From: Prevotella sp.
GTDB lineage: Bacteria > Bacteroidota > Bacteroidia > Bacteroidales > Bacteroidaceae
Direction: 5' to 3'
Length of the DNA: 64,000 bases
Assembly (NCBI GenBank): GCA_017645645.1
Contig: JAGCOB010000008.1
Span: 1 to 64,000, forward strand
In this document: positions 1 to 9,465 of the stretch, one piece after another
Numbering within the stretch: the first letter of the stretch is position 1
Layout: every line of letters begins with the position of its first letter
Translations under genes and position numbers: made by a program
The notes under the pieces: generated by a model
Database searches by the model: none
Told to the model about the DNA's origin: nothing
What the model saw: only the letters and a program-made list of their open reading frames with translations

Positions 1-2608
1 CGGCACATCTCCCAACTACACCCTTACCATCAGTGGCACGGGTGCGATGCAGGATGCCAATTGGGGTGAGATGCCGTGGGATAGTTACAAAGATGGCATC
101 ACCACTGTTATCATAGAAGATGGTGTGACAAGCATTGGCAAAGGGTCTTTTAAAAATCACGAAAAGCTGGCTTCCATCACCATTGCGAACAGCGTGACTA
201 CGATTGGCGGGCAAGCCTTCGAACTCTGCTACGGTCTGACGGAATTCACGGTTCCCGATGGTGTGACGAACATTGACGGTGGTGCCTTCAATCAGTGTCT
301 AAACATGGAGACGTTCAACATCGGTACTGGGCTGGCGACCATTGACAATAGCGGTGTTTTCCTTGAATGCGCCAAACTCGCGACCTTCACGGTGGCGGCA
401 GGCAATACGGCTTTCAAGGCCGAGGACGGCGTGCTATTGACGTATGACGGCACGGAACTCGTGGCTTATCCAGCAGCAAAGACAGCCACTACCTATACTA
501 TCCCCGACGACGTGACAACGATTTGGGACTACGCTTTCTATCAGTGCACCAAACTCACGGAAGTCACCTTCCCCGCCAGCGCCACTATTATTGGATATAG
601 TGCATTCGATTTTTGCACGGCTCTGGCGACAGTCACCTTTGAAGCAGGTTCGCAGTTAGCCACCATCGATGACTATGCATTCGATAGTTGCTTTAGCCTC
701 TCCTCCATTACCATCCCCGCCAGCGTGACGAGCATCGGTGAGTGGGCGTTCTATGATTGCAGTGCTCTGGTGACGGTCACGATGCTTCCCGCCACGCCAC
801 CATTCCTTGGAAGCGATGCTCTTGTCATCGGCGGCTCGAATACCAACAAGAAGTTCTACTTCCACGGCACGGCATACGGCACAGATACATACTCGGACTG
901 GAACAATATGTACAACAATACGGGTAGTTTCAGCAGTTGGACTACAACCGTCATCGGCACCCTGACACTCAGCGAAGGGACGACGAAGAGTACTGCAGCC
1001 GATATGACTTACGATAACACGGAATATTACTATCAGGGCACCACCGTCACGCTGGGTCACGGCGACGCACCTGAAGGTAAAGTTTTCGCAGGTTACACGG
1101 TGAAGGATGCCAACGACAATGACGTTACCGTAACGGAAAACGAAGGTGTCTATACGTTCGATATGCCTGCTGGCGACGTGACAGCGACAGTCAATTGGAG
1201 AGAAATCATCCCCTACATCGACGCAGACGGTACTACGAAGTGTTGCACGGACTACACCGTGCTGACGGGTGAAGAAAGTGAGCTCGATGGTGGCTGGTAC
1301 TACGTTACGGGCACAGTCGATTATTGTGGCAGTATTCAAATTAACGACCACGTAAACATCATCCTCTGCGATGGTGCGACCATGAACATCGGTACTCCTG
1401 ACAATCGCATCAACGACGACTACGGTATCGTAGATAGCCATGATGATTGTTCCCTCACCATCTACGGACAGAGCGGACAGACGGGCAGGCTCAACGTCTA
1501 TAACGACGCCTCCGACAAAGCCGCCGTCGATTTGTGGTGCTACAATCAGTACGGTGGAAACGTCAACATTGACGCCAACTATGCAGCCCTCTCTCTTCAT
1601 AAAGATAGCGAATTCAACCTCAACCTCAAACGAGGCACACTCACCGTCACTGCGGCAAATGGTAAGGATGCTATCAAATGTAATACTGTCGTATATGGTG
1701 TCCTAATGGAGGGCGGCACGCTGGCTGCCACATCCATTGGTGGTACCGCTATAAATGGTCGCGTCAATTTCAGTGGTGGTACCCTCACGGCGAACGGAGG
1801 CGATAGCGGTTGTGGCATCAGTGGCTACGTCGCTCTCAGTATGAGAAGCGCCTTCGACAGCTTCACAGCCAGCAGTTTTAACAGCGATGTTTCCATTGCC
1901 TATGGAAAGTCAGTAAGCGACGGCACGAAGATATACACCAATTCGAATCAATCGGAAATCAAATCGCTGAAGAACGTGACGCTGACACTCCCGACGTGCA
2001 GCTTGATAGCCAACGAGGATCCTGCTCATGCAGGCGAATACTGGTCGACATTCTATCACCCAACGGCAGGCTATCAGGTTGACGCAAGCACAACGACAGC
2101 CTATATCGCTACACTGAATAGCGAAGAAACGGCACTGACGCTGACAGAGGTAGAAGGTGGATTCATCCCTGCAGGCCATGCGGTGATACTGAAGAGTACA
2201 ACATCCTCGTACGACATCGACCGTGCGGAAACAGGTGACGCCTTCGACTTCACAACGAACTCGTTGTTAGGTGGCGGTAAAGTCAATCCGACCTACGATG
2301 TCTATACCTTGGCAGCTAAGGATGGCGTAGTGGGTTTCTATAAGTTCACAGGCACCTCACTCAATCCGTACAAGGCACATCTGGAGTGTGCTCCTGCAGA
2401 CAGTCGTGACTACTATGGATTGGAAGAGGGTGAGACGACGAGCCTCTTCGAAATGAGAAATGAGAAAGGAGAAATGAGAAATGGAAATGAAGGAATGATA
2501 AATGATGCGTGGTATGACCTGCAAGGGCGTCGCATAGCTAATGGTCAAAAGCCAACTGCTAAGGGCTTGTACATCCACAATGGCAAGACTATTGTCATAA
2601 CTCCTTAA
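1..2608 (+). CDS. BspA-like leucine-rich repeat surface protein, 5' end outside window
   Basis: The frame is open to the first base and already reads LTISGTGAM before the first ATG at 47, so the start and signal peptide lie upstream. Residues about 1-270 after that ATG are LRR_5/BspA-type repeats (I-P-x-x-V-T-x-I-G-x-x-A-F-x-x-C). Next come an Ig-like or repeat segment (about 300-385) and a beta-helix-like module (about 390-620) containing WYYV, LCDG, MNIG and LTIYGQS. The C-terminus has WYDLQGRR followed by KGLYIHNGK, a tail typical of Prevotella secreted surface proteins. Known BspA-like proteins act in adhesion; that role here is inferred. A run of 7-bp repeats (2452-2500) encodes the stretch before WYDLQ. 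A tiny gene follows 30 bp downstream. Confidence 0.85.
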   Translation, partial: GTSPNYTLTISGTGAMQDANWGEMPWDSYKDGITTVIIEDGVTSIGKGSFKNHEKLASITIANSVTTIGGQAFELCYGLTEFTVPDGVTNIDGGAFNQCLNMETFNIGTGLATIDNSGVFLECAKLATFTVAAGNTAFKAEDGVLLTYDGTELVAYPAAKTATTYTIPDDVTTIWDYAFYQCTKLTEVTFPASATIIGYSAFDFCTALATVTFEAGSQLATIDDYAFDSCFSLSSITIPASVTSIGEWAFYDCSALVTVTMLPATPPFLGSDALVIGGSNTNKKFYFHGTAYGTDTYSDWNNMYNNTGSFSSWTTTVIGTLTLSEGTTKSTAADMTYDNTEYYYQGTTVTLGHGDAPEGKVFAGYTVKDANDNDVTVTENEGVYTFDMPAGDVTATVNWREIIPYIDADGTTKCCTDYTVLTGEESELDGGWYYVTGTVDYCGSIQINDHVNIILCDGATMNIGTPDNRINDDYGIVDSHDDCSLTIYGQSGQTGRLNVYNDASDKAAVDLWCYNQYGGNVNIDANYAALSLHKDSEFNLNLKRGTLTVTAANGKDAIKCNTVVYGVLMEGGTLAATSIGGTAINGRVNFSGGTLTANGGDSGCGISGYVALSMRSAFDSFTASSFNSDVSIAYGKSVSDGTKIYTNSNQSEIKSLKNVTLTLPTCSLIANEDPAHAGEYWSTFYHPTAGYQVDASTTTAYIATLNSEETALTLTEVEGGFIPAGHAVILKSTTSSYDIDRAETGDAFDFTTNSLLGGGKVNPTYDVYTLAAKDGVVGFYKFTGTSLNPYKAHLECAPADSRDYYGLEEGETTSLFEMRNEKGEMRNGNEGMINDAWYDLQGRRIANGQKPTAKGLYIHNGKTIVITP
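2452..2500 (+). repeat. Seven 7-bp units (AATGAGA type) inside the BspA-like gene
   Basis: The units read AATGAGA, AATGAGA, AAGGAGA, AATGAGA, AATGGAA, ATGAAGG, AATGATA. They encode the charged stretch between the last folded module and the C-terminal WYDLQGRR tail. The same AATGAGA unit recurs at 47563-47597, where it forms the 5' end of coaD. Confidence 0.8.
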
Positions 2609-2638
2609 CTCCTTTAACTCCTTAATTCCAGAAAAAAT

Positions 2639-2782
2639 ATGAAAAAGAAATTATATATCATCCCTCAGACCGAGGTCGTAGAACTGAAGGCTGACTTCCA
2701 ATTACTGGCTGGCTCTCTGCCAAAGGGCGATGGTACGACATCAGAGCAATGGAGTCGTGGGTTCGACGATTACGCCGAGTAA
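2639..2782 (+). CDS. Tiny MKKKLYIIP-type protein coupled to surface protein gene
   Basis: This 47-residue ORF starts 30 bp after the BspA-like gene on the same strand. It begins MKKKLYIIPQTEVVELKAD, has LLAGS at residues 22-26, and ends in an acidic FDDYAE tail. The ORF at 3864-4025, coupled to the other giant surface gene, begins with the same MKKKLYIIP and also has VV.L and an .AGS motif, which argues that both are real. There is no clear signal peptide or membrane segment. I recognise this as a short protein type common in Prevotella next to secreted-protein genes, but no function is known to me. Its end nearly touches the next start at 2794. Confidence 0.65.
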   Translation: MKKKLYIIPQTEVVELKADFQLLAGSLPKGDGTTSEQWSRGFDDYAE

Positions 2783-2793
2783 ATAAAAACGAT

Positions 2794-3789
2794 ATGACAA
2801 TGAAAAAGAATCTCATGAACCATGCAGCTGGAAGAATGGTGCTCACCTTCTTCCTTTGCTGTGCAATGACAACAACCGTGGTGAACGCACAAGAGGCAGA
2901 ATCGCCCATCAAGAAAGGTGAGCATCCGGCAAAGGCCGCCGATGATGCCCCACAAGATTGGAAGAAACAATACAACGCGGCAAAGTTCTATATGAGCGAG
3001 TATAACGGCACCCCCAATACGATACTGGCAGAAAAGTATGCCACTCGTGCCCTTGAGATTGCAAAGAGCCAGACAGTAAAGCGCGATACAATCCTCGGCA
3101 AGTCATTTGAACTCATGTCTATTATAGGGATGGCTAACAAAAATTTCGATCAGATGATAGGCTGCTATGAGCAGGCCATCCGTGCATACGTTGATGAGCT
3201 GGGCAATCAAAATGCAGCCATACCACCACGCATTGCCTTACTTGGTTCTATGAAATGGTTGCTTCATTCGTCGGGAGTTTACCCCTATGGTGATGTTGAT
3301 GCAGTCAAAACCATCCGTGAGGCATTTATTCTCAACAATCAATTGCCAGAGGGACAACGAGCTAAAGGAATGGAGGATGTTGGGACAATATATGCCCTAT
3401 CGCATGAGATACTAATGACAGAATATAGGCAGCTGATGAAGGACAAGGTGTGGCTGTGGACCGATCAGGCCGATGGCAAAATATACACCATCCTGGCTTT
3501 CGATGACTGGACGGTGGATCAACCTGCCGGATTCATGACCACTATGTTCATTGATAATCAAAACGGGAAAAAGGAATCAGACTTTAAGTACGGTTTTGTG
3601 CTGATGGATGAACAAGGAAACATCACAGAACGCAAACCAACCGAATTCTCCTGGTATGTAAACTTCAACATGATAGATAACGCCTTTCGTCTGAGTGATA
3701 AGACAAACCTCCGTGTGGTCAGCGTCCCCAGTGAAAAACACCAGCAAATCGTCGATGCCTTCCATAAGTTTGAGAATAATAAAGACTAG
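2794..3789 (+). CDS. Secreted TPR-like protein of unknown function
   Basis: The product has 331 residues from ATG 2794 (MTMKKN; ATG 2800 is also possible). An earlier in-frame ATG at 2749 lies inside the preceding small ORF and would put 15 charged residues before the signal peptide. The signal peptide (MVLTFFLCCAMTTTVVNAQ) probably ends near residue 33. Residues about 50-150 look like TPR helices (AAKFYMSEYNGTPNTILAEK, then YATRALEIAKSQ). The C-terminal half is a mixed alpha/beta region that I do not recognise. It starts 11 bp after the tiny gene and is probably co-transcribed with the BspA-like gene. It is inferred to be periplasmic or surface-associated. Confidence 0.75.
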   Translation: MTMKKNLMNHAAGRMVLTFFLCCAMTTTVVNAQEAESPIKKGEHPAKAADDAPQDWKKQYNAAKFYMSEYNGTPNTILAEKYATRALEIAKSQTVKRDTILGKSFELMSIIGMANKNFDQMIGCYEQAIRAYVDELGNQNAAIPPRIALLGSMKWLLHSSGVYPYGDVDAVKTIREAFILNNQLPEGQRAKGMEDVGTIYALSHEILMTEYRQLMKDKVWLWTDQADGKIYTILAFDDWTVDQPAGFMTTMFIDNQNGKKESDFKYGFVLMDEQGNITERKPTEFSWYVNFNMIDNAFRLSDKTNLRVVSVPSEKHQQIVDAFHKFENNKD

Positions 3790-3790
3790 G

Positions 3791-3804
3791 GACAGGTACC
3801 TGTC
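3791..3804. repeat. Perfect 14-bp palindrome between converging genes
   Basis: GACAGGTACCTGTC reads the same on both strands. It lies one base past the stop of the TPR-like gene and 13 bp before the terminator hairpin. It may be a fragment of a dispersed repeat; no protein-binding role can be shown. Confidence 0.6.
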
Positions 3805-3817
3805 ATATATTATTAAA

Positions 3818-3845
3818 ACATCCGCAGAGGTGAGTCTGCGGATGT
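3818..3845. terminator. Bidirectional hairpin terminator between convergent loci
   Basis: ACATCCGCAG (3818-3827) pairs perfectly with CTGCGGATGT (3836-3845) around an 8-nt loop. On the minus strand the stem is followed by TTTTAATAATA, a fair intrinsic terminator for the surface gene and tiny gene coming from the right. On the plus strand it lies 29 bp after the TPR-like gene. Confidence 0.75.
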
Positions 3846-3863
3846 GAGTGTATATACGTCTGT

Positions 3864-4025
3864 TTATCTCAGGATGTCGCTGTCGTCCAGTCCGTCGCCA
3901 TCCAAGTCGATGTCTTCAGGAGCACCGGGGAGGCTCTTGACAAAGGGACTTCCTGCCATCAGGTGGTGCTGCTGTTGCAGCACGACTACCTGTGTCGTGG
4001 GGATGATATATAATTTCTTTTTCAT
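3864..4025 (-). CDS. Tiny MKKKLYIIP-type protein overlapping giant surface gene
   Basis: This 53-residue ORF begins MKKKLYIIPTTQVVVLQQQ, has LMAGS at residues 22-26, and ends in an acidic tail with DLDGDGLDDSDIL. Its ATG overlaps the TGA of the 4022-9106 gene as ATGA, the classic arrangement for coupled translation. The first nine residues match those of the tiny protein at 2639-2782, and the VV.L and AGS positions also match. There is no signal peptide. The DLDGDG stretch resembles a calcium-binding loop, which is a suggestion only. Function unknown. Confidence 0.7.
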   Translation of the reverse strand: MKKKLYIIPTTQVVVLQQQHHLMAGSPFVKSLPGAPEDIDLDGDGLDDSDILR

Positions 4026-7000
4026 CTTACAACTATCTTTTTACCATTATAAATGTACACGCCCTTCTTCGTCGGTTTGCCGCTCAGCTTCCGTCCGCTC
4101 AGGTCATACCAATGGTTATTGGTTATTGTTTCACGTTTATTGTCAACGATTCCCGTCGTTCCGTCATCTCCGAAGTTCAGTTCGAAGCTACGAGCAGCAC
4201 CTGGGACTGGAATATCGAAGTATGCGCGGAAGGCACCCAGTGCCTTGCCGTTGGCAATGGTGCGGTCGGTCGTGGCGTAGCCCAGCTTGTTGCCGGCAGC
4301 CAGCAGCAGGATGTTGTCACGGTTGGCGTCGGTAATCTCCAGCGGACTGTAGTTACCCTTGAACGTGCCACCGGTGAAGGTCACGTCGCGGTTGCTATTG
4401 TCGATGGTCACACCAGAGAACACGGGATCGGTGATGTTGTCGCCGGCAGTCCACTTCACGATATACGGCTTGCCAGCCTCGATGGTCGTCTTGGCCTCGC
4501 TGAAGTTCAGCGTTAACTTACCATCACTGTCGAGGTTCGATGATGTCAGCAGTTCCTTGATGGTAGCTCCTGCCAGCGGCGATGCAGCAATCTGCTCTGC
4601 CGTCATTGCGAATGGCAGCGTCAGCGTGTTCCAGTCGCCGTCCTTGTAGAGGGTACGACCGTTAAGGGTGATGTAGGCTACTGTGGTGTTGGCAAGCGTA
4701 GTGAGGACTGCGCTGTTATTGCCGGTATCGGAGAGCAGGGCACTTACTGCGGACTTGTCCGTGTTCAGGATGACGACATCGACGTTCAGTTGACCGATCC
4801 AGTCTCCCAAACCTTCAAGTGTAACGCGGCAGTGTTCACCCACACGGGTACAAGGGTTATCCTCGTAATTGGGATAGTCGATGCTCTCCATATTCTCAAA
4901 GCGATATTCAGTGTCGTCCAGCAGGTTGCCCTCGCTGTCCCAGACCTTGATAATCGGTGTGTCGTAGTAATAGAAGGAGCTGACGCTGTAGCCGTTGTTA
5001 TATGTCGGGTTGGACACCACAGCCGTGCAGACGGTAAAGTCCTTAGCCTTCTTCCAGTTGGCGGTATAGGTGCGCTCGCCATAGTTGCCTTTAGTGATGG
5101 TGACGTATGTCGTCAGTCCGTCAAGGTCGGTACCCGTCCAGCCCAGGAAGAAATAGCCTTCCCTCGTGGGATTGTTGAGCTCTATGTCGTCGCTCTCGAT
5201 GGTGTAAGACGTAGGGTTAGGGGTGTATTCATTGACCTCTCCGCCATCGAGGATGTAGTGGATGGGATAGACAATGGGCGTCCACGTGGCAGTATAGGTG
5301 CGATTGCCCATCGAACCAGTAGCGATGGTGACTGTCGTGGTGGGCTCGGTGAGTGCTGTTCCCGTCCAGCCTGCAAAGGTATAACCTGTGCGCACGGGGT
5401 TTACCAGTGTGATATCAGCGCTTTCAACGGTAAAGGTGGCAGGGTTCGACTTGCCTTCGGGCAGTTCACCGCTGGCCAGGTCGTAGGTGAGGGCATAATC
5501 CAGTCCCGTCCACTTGGCATAGAGCGTCAGACAAGTATATGCCGCTTGGCTGAAGTCGTAGGCGGTGCCGTCAGGACCGATATTGTCGATAGTGTACCAG
5601 CCCAGCAGGGTATGACCGTCCCACGCGGGAGTGGCGGGCTGAGCAATCACTGTGCCTGGGTCGGCGACAACAGGGTCGACGGTCGGGGCACCAGTACCGC
5701 AGTCGAAGGTATAACAGACAGCGGGTGTCAGCGTCTTGGTGGCGATGTCATTGGGATTTGCCACTGTCCCCATGAAGAAGGTCGACGAGTTGGCATCTTT
5801 CAGGGCCTGACCATCAGCAATGCAGACTTTCCCCGCCGCACTGTAGCTTGAGGCATAGATACGGTCGGTGGTGTTCGTCCATCCCAGCACGATGTCACCT
5901 TCGTAGCTTTGAAGCACGGCGTTGTTGGACATTGTTCTCGCATCCAGTATGCCACCGCTGACGGTGAGGTCGTTAAGTGACCAGACGGCAACGGATTGAG
6001 CATCGATGCTCAAGCTGCCGCCTGTCAGTGTGAAAGCATTGACATCGATGGCATAATGTTTTCCGGCACTGATATTCACGTTACCACTGTGTTGTGTATA
6101 AGTCTTCGTATCAATGCAGGTGTACAGGTAATCCTTGTCTGTATAGATATTGAGCGTACCGGCTTTGGTGGCGTCAAGACTCTGTCCGTAGATGGTCAGG
6201 TTGGAAAAAGCACCGTCGATGCTCTTTACCCACAGCTTATTATCGCTTTCGCCAAAGTTCATGCTCTTGCCATCACAGAGGATGATGGTGACGTCTCCCT
6301 CCTGTAGATTAAGGGTGTGGTCGAAGGTGATATTCTCCCCCACATAGTACCATTCCCCGGCCTCCAGACTGGTCTCGTTGCCGTCCAGCGGCAGGGCGTC
6401 GTGCGTGGCGGTGGTGCCGTCGGCCTTCATATAGGTAATGGTTTGAGGATTCTTGACGACGGTGAAGACGGGCTTGATAGTCTTGCCATCGCAGGCGGGG
6501 GTGACGGTCAGCACGTCGTTCTCGATGGGGGTATCGTTAAGGGCAAAACTGACAGAATACTGGTCGTTTACCGTGCCGGTGTAGCTCACCGTGAGTTCCA
6601 GGCCGTCACGGAAGTATTTCTGGCTGCCGTAAGGGAAGCCGTTGGCGGGGGTGGTTACATCCTTGTCCACTGCGATATTTTCATCCAGAATGATTTTACG
6701 GGCACCGAAGGCACCACCTACGACGTCACCCACGATGGTGCTGACACCAGTTTTCTGGTTGTTATAGGTGCTGGCGTTGTGGAAGTTGGCGGAGATGGTG
6801 GTGGTGCTGCTGCCGCCAATGATCACGCCGCCTGTGGTCGCCGTCACTGCGTCGCGGAAGAGCAGACAGTTCGTGACGGTGTTCTCCTTGGCATATCCCA
6901 CGATGCCACCTACATATTCATTACCCGTTATCTCGCTGTCGGTGAGCTGGATGTTTTGGATGGTAGCGCCGTCAGTATAGCCGAAGAGGCCTTGGTAGTC

Positions 7001-9106
7001 AGCAGCCTTATTGATATTGACAAATGCCACCACCTTGCCAGCGCCGTTGAAATTGCCGCAGAAGTGATGAGCGGCGGTACCGATGGCGGTATGGTTATTC
7101 GCTACGTTTTGGTCGTAGATCAGGTCTTTATCCAATTCAAAATACTTGTCGCTGTAGTCGCTCACGCCGTTGTTCACACGGCGTGCAAGCAGTTCCATCT
7201 GCGCAGTGTTCTTTATCAGGTAGGGAGCATTTTCAATTCCGTCAGTGACGGTTGCCCAGTCTATAGGAGCCGTGTTGCTTGCCGTGACGGTGGCATCGTG
7301 GCAGTCGGTACCTACGGTCAGGACGTTGCCGTCGAGCCACGTCTGTCCGCCATCGACGCTGAAGCCGACACGATAGCCATTTTGGGTCTCAGCGACGAGA
7401 CCCGTACTGGACAGCTCTATCTCGAAGCCGTCACGGTGGTAATCTATCTCGTTATAAGTGAAACCTCTTTCAGGGTGATTGGTGATTGAAATGTCGTTGG
7501 TGGCGTGGACATGGTCACCAAAGGTAATGCGATGGGCCTGGGAAACGGTTGGATAATAGATCATCATAGTGGGGTCACCGATAGCGGTATAGGTGTGCTG
7601 CGTGTCGTAAAAATAGCAGTTCGTGACCTGGTCGTAGGAGCCGCGGATATCACCGACGATGGCGCCAACATACGGTGTACCACCTTCGTTGCTGAAGCCG
7701 ACGGTGGGGCTGATGACGATACAATTGGTGATGGTACTGCGTTCTGATTCCCCACTGGTGCTCGACGTCCTGCCGACGAGGGCACCGGCAAAGTATTCAC
7801 CACTGTTGTTTGTGCTGCTGCTGATGATAGGGCTGACGAGGATGACGTTCTTTACCGTAGCCTTATAGAGATAACCGAAGAGGCCGGCGTAGGAGTAGTC
7901 GCCATTGACGTTCAGACCGCTGATGGTCTGGTTGTTGCCATCATAGGTACCGCTAAACATATAATAACCCGGACTCTTGTGTTCGCCGATGGGTGTGAAG
8001 TCGTCCGTCAGCGTGATGGGACCGGTCTGCTTGAACGTCACGCCCTCGCAGTTGTGGCCGGCATTGACGAAGGCAGTGAGCGTGTTGAGCGCTGTGGCAT
8101 CTGGAATCTCGAAGTAGTTTCCCTCGGTGTTGTAGGTCAGTCCAGGGATGTTCCACTGGGCATAAAGCGTCACAGTGCTCCCAGACGTTACGTCAGCCAT
8201 CTTGCTGACACTCTCCTGATTGGCATAGGCAGTTCCCGCACCGTTTGCAGCGGTGTTCCATCCACGGAAGGTGAATCCATTGCGGGTATAGGTGTTGGCC
8301 GTCAGGTTCTGGGCGATGCCGTAGATGAAGGACTGGTCGGCTATGGCCGTGCCTGTGCCGTTGTTGGCATCGAAGTGAACGGTATAGTGGAAGCAGGTGA
8401 ATGGCTTTTCGGTAATGGCACCTTCTACGCCGCAGACAGTCACTGTGCCGCAGGTGCCGTTGTTGCCGGCACCGATGCTGTAGGTTCCTTGTCCGTTAGC
8501 GGTGAGTTGGGTGATACCTGTACCGATGGTGATGTTGCCGCAGGTAGCACTATAGCCGCCACCGATGCCGGCCGCCAGGGTACCACCCGTCGCGGTGATG
8601 GTACCGCCATTGATAACGATATTGCCGCAGGGGATATTATAGCCGCCGCCGATACCCGCACCACCACCAATAGCGTCGAGCGAGCCGTCGCCCTGAATGG
8701 TGAGCGTATTGCCTTCGGGAACGTATATGCCGGGATAAAGAGCATTGAATCCCCTGACGGTGTTAGTGGTACCGTCGGCAAGGACGATGGTGGCATTGCC
8801 TGCGCAGGTAAGTCCTGCATATTCACCATTCCATGTACCGTTGGCATTGATGCTTACGCCGCTAAGTGTCACGGTGGCACTGTTGGCAATGGTGACCTTT
8901 ACATTGGCGCTGAGCGTGCCGGTCAGCACGTCGCCGTTCTGCACCTCGTAGTTTTCCGTCAGCGTCGAGAGGTCAACGTTCTGTGCCCACGCCATCGTGG
9001 CGGTGAGCAGCATCACGAGCAGCGTCATACTCAGCCGAATCCATGCGCCCCTAAGTGTTTGTAGCCCCAGGTGTCTGGGGGAGGCAGGTTTTGTTCTTCT
9101 CTTCAT
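4022..9106 (-). CDS. Giant secreted repeat protein (InlB-type and GLUG repeats)
   Basis: The product has 1694 residues. The signal peptide (LSMTLLVMLLTATMAWAQ) ends near residue 42. A glycine-rich beta-helix region follows to about 230 (GIGGGYN, GGGYSATCG). An InlB/Listeria-Bacteroides repeat (FDANNGTG...GFTFRGWNT) lies near 240-315. GLUG-type segments (AGLFGY, GGIVGYA) lie near 370-470 and 690-780. A beta-helix module (WYYVG, LCDGKSMNFG, LTIYGQS) lies near 900-1080, and three further InlB-type repeats with GWT/GWYT signatures near 1150-1330. The C-terminus ends WYDLSGRKL...KKGVYIYNGKK, like the BspA-like protein. Probably a surface adhesin or scaffold. The tiny gene 3864-4025 overlaps its stop codon. 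Confidence 0.85.
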   Translation of the reverse strand: MKRRTKPASPRHLGLQTLRGAWIRLSMTLLVMLLTATMAWAQNVDLSTLTENYEVQNGDVLTGTLSANVKVTIANSATVTLSGVSINANGTWNGEYAGLTCAGNATIVLADGTTNTVRGFNALYPGIYVPEGNTLTIQGDGSLDAIGGGAGIGGGYNIPCGNIVINGGTITATGGTLAAGIGGGYSATCGNITIGTGITQLTANGQGTYSIGAGNNGTCGTVTVCGVEGAITEKPFTCFHYTVHFDANNGTGTAIADQSFIYGIAQNLTANTYTRNGFTFRGWNTAANGAGTAYANQESVSKMADVTSGSTVTLYAQWNIPGLTYNTEGNYFEIPDATALNTLTAFVNAGHNCEGVTFKQTGPITLTDDFTPIGEHKSPGYYMFSGTYDGNNQTISGLNVNGDYSYAGLFGYLYKATVKNVILVSPIISSSTNNSGEYFAGALVGRTSSTSGESERSTITNCIVISPTVGFSNEGGTPYVGAIVGDIRGSYDQVTNCYFYDTQHTYTAIGDPTMMIYYPTVSQAHRITFGDHVHATNDISITNHPERGFTYNEIDYHRDGFEIELSSTGLVAETQNGYRVGFSVDGGQTWLDGNVLTVGTDCHDATVTASNTAPIDWATVTDGIENAPYLIKNTAQMELLARRVNNGVSDYSDKYFELDKDLIYDQNVANNHTAIGTAAHHFCGNFNGAGKVVAFVNINKAADYQGLFGYTDGATIQNIQLTDSEITGNEYVGGIVGYAKENTVTNCLLFRDAVTATTGGVIIGGSSTTTISANFHNASTYNNQKTGVSTIVGDVVGGAFGARKIILDENIAVDKDVTTPANGFPYGSQKYFRDGLELTVSYTGTVNDQYSVSFALNDTPIENDVLTVTPACDGKTIKPVFTVVKNPQTITYMKADGTTATHDALPLDGNETSLEAGEWYYVGENITFDHTLNLQEGDVTIILCDGKSMNFGESDNKLWVKSIDGAFSNLTIYGQSLDATKAGTLNIYTDKDYLYTCIDTKTYTQHSGNVNISAGKHYAIDVNAFTLTGGSLSIDAQSVAVWSLNDLTVSGGILDARTMSNNAVLQSYEGDIVLGWTNTTDRIYASSYSAAGKVCIADGQALKDANSSTFFMGTVANPNDIATKTLTPAVCYTFDCGTGAPTVDPVVADPGTVIAQPATPAWDGHTLLGWYTIDNIGPDGTAYDFSQAAYTCLTLYAKWTGLDYALTYDLASGELPEGKSNPATFTVESADITLVNPVRTGYTFAGWTGTALTEPTTTVTIATGSMGNRTYTATWTPIVYPIHYILDGGEVNEYTPNPTSYTIESDDIELNNPTREGYFFLGWTGTDLDGLTTYVTITKGNYGERTYTANWKKAKDFTVCTAVVSNPTYNNGYSVSSFYYYDTPIIKVWDSEGNLLDDTEYRFENMESIDYPNYEDNPCTRVGEHCRVTLEGLGDWIGQLNVDVVILNTDKSAVSALLSDTGNNSAVLTTLANTTVAYITLNGRTLYKDGDWNTLTLPFAMTAEQIAASPLAGATIKELLTSSNLDSDGKLTLNFSEAKTTIEAGKPYIVKWTAGDNITDPVFSGVTIDNSNRDVTFTGGTFKGNYSPLEITDANRDNILLLAAGNKLGYATTDRTIANGKALGAFRAYFDIPVPGAARSFELNFGDDGTTGIVDNKRETITNNHWYDLSGRKLSGKPTKKGVYIYNGKKIVVR

Positions 9107-9296
9107 TGTTGTTTATCTTTTTTAATCGTTACTTTCTTTAAGGTTGATTTCGGTCACAAAGTTACTACTTTTCCACCAATATAGTATACAAAACAATCGA
9201 AAATGTTACGTCTTGGAATAATGTTGTCATTCCCTATCTCTTTCCAGTTGATGACAGATTTCCTCTGCCATTTCTCCTGTTCTGCCTTTTCTTTTG
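9107..9296 (-). other. Long 5' leader of the giant surface gene
   Basis: About 185 nt separate the predicted transcription start from the ATG at 9106. No ORF or strong hairpin was seen. The length is unusual for this window, where several leaders are under 30 nt. Confidence 0.4.
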
Positions 9297-9327
9297 CAAA
9301 GGTACGAAATTAATTTGTTAAGGCAAA
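9297..9327 (-). promoter_or_regulatory. Bacteroidetes sigma-ABfr-type promoter for the giant surface gene
   Basis: On the minus strand TTTG (9327-9324) is followed after 19 nt by TACCTTTG (9304-9297). This is an exact fit to the TTTG-N19/20-TAnnTTTG consensus known for Bacteroides and Prevotella housekeeping promoters. Confidence 0.75.
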
Positions 9328-9392
9328 GAATAGGGAAAAAATCTCCACAACACATTCTCTCCCGTATTGGGCTTAGTTAGGCGGCACTTATC

Positions 9393-9451
9393 GATGGGAA
9401 AGGTGCCGGGTAACGGGGGGATAGGTGCCGGGTATCGATGGGATAGGTGCC
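9393..9451. repeat. 22-bp tandem repeat, nearly three copies
   Basis: Two 22-bp units (9393-9414 and 9415-9436) and a 15-bp partial third (9437-9451) share the core GGTGCCGGGTA and a GATGGGA or GGGGGGA start. The array begins 15 bp beyond the stop of the small HTH-like gene. Confidence 0.7.
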
Positions 9452-9465
9452 TCCTAACTCCTGCA

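Noticed and set aside
656-1600. Long minus-strand ORF opposite the BspA-like gene
   Set aside because: It is antisense to a clear repeat protein and its translation is low-complexity with no motif.
4790-9064. Several long plus-strand ORFs (4790-5851, 6317-7489, 7979-9064) opposite the giant surface gene
   Set aside because: They mirror the coding bias of the real gene. None has a recognisable motif or a start with a promoter.
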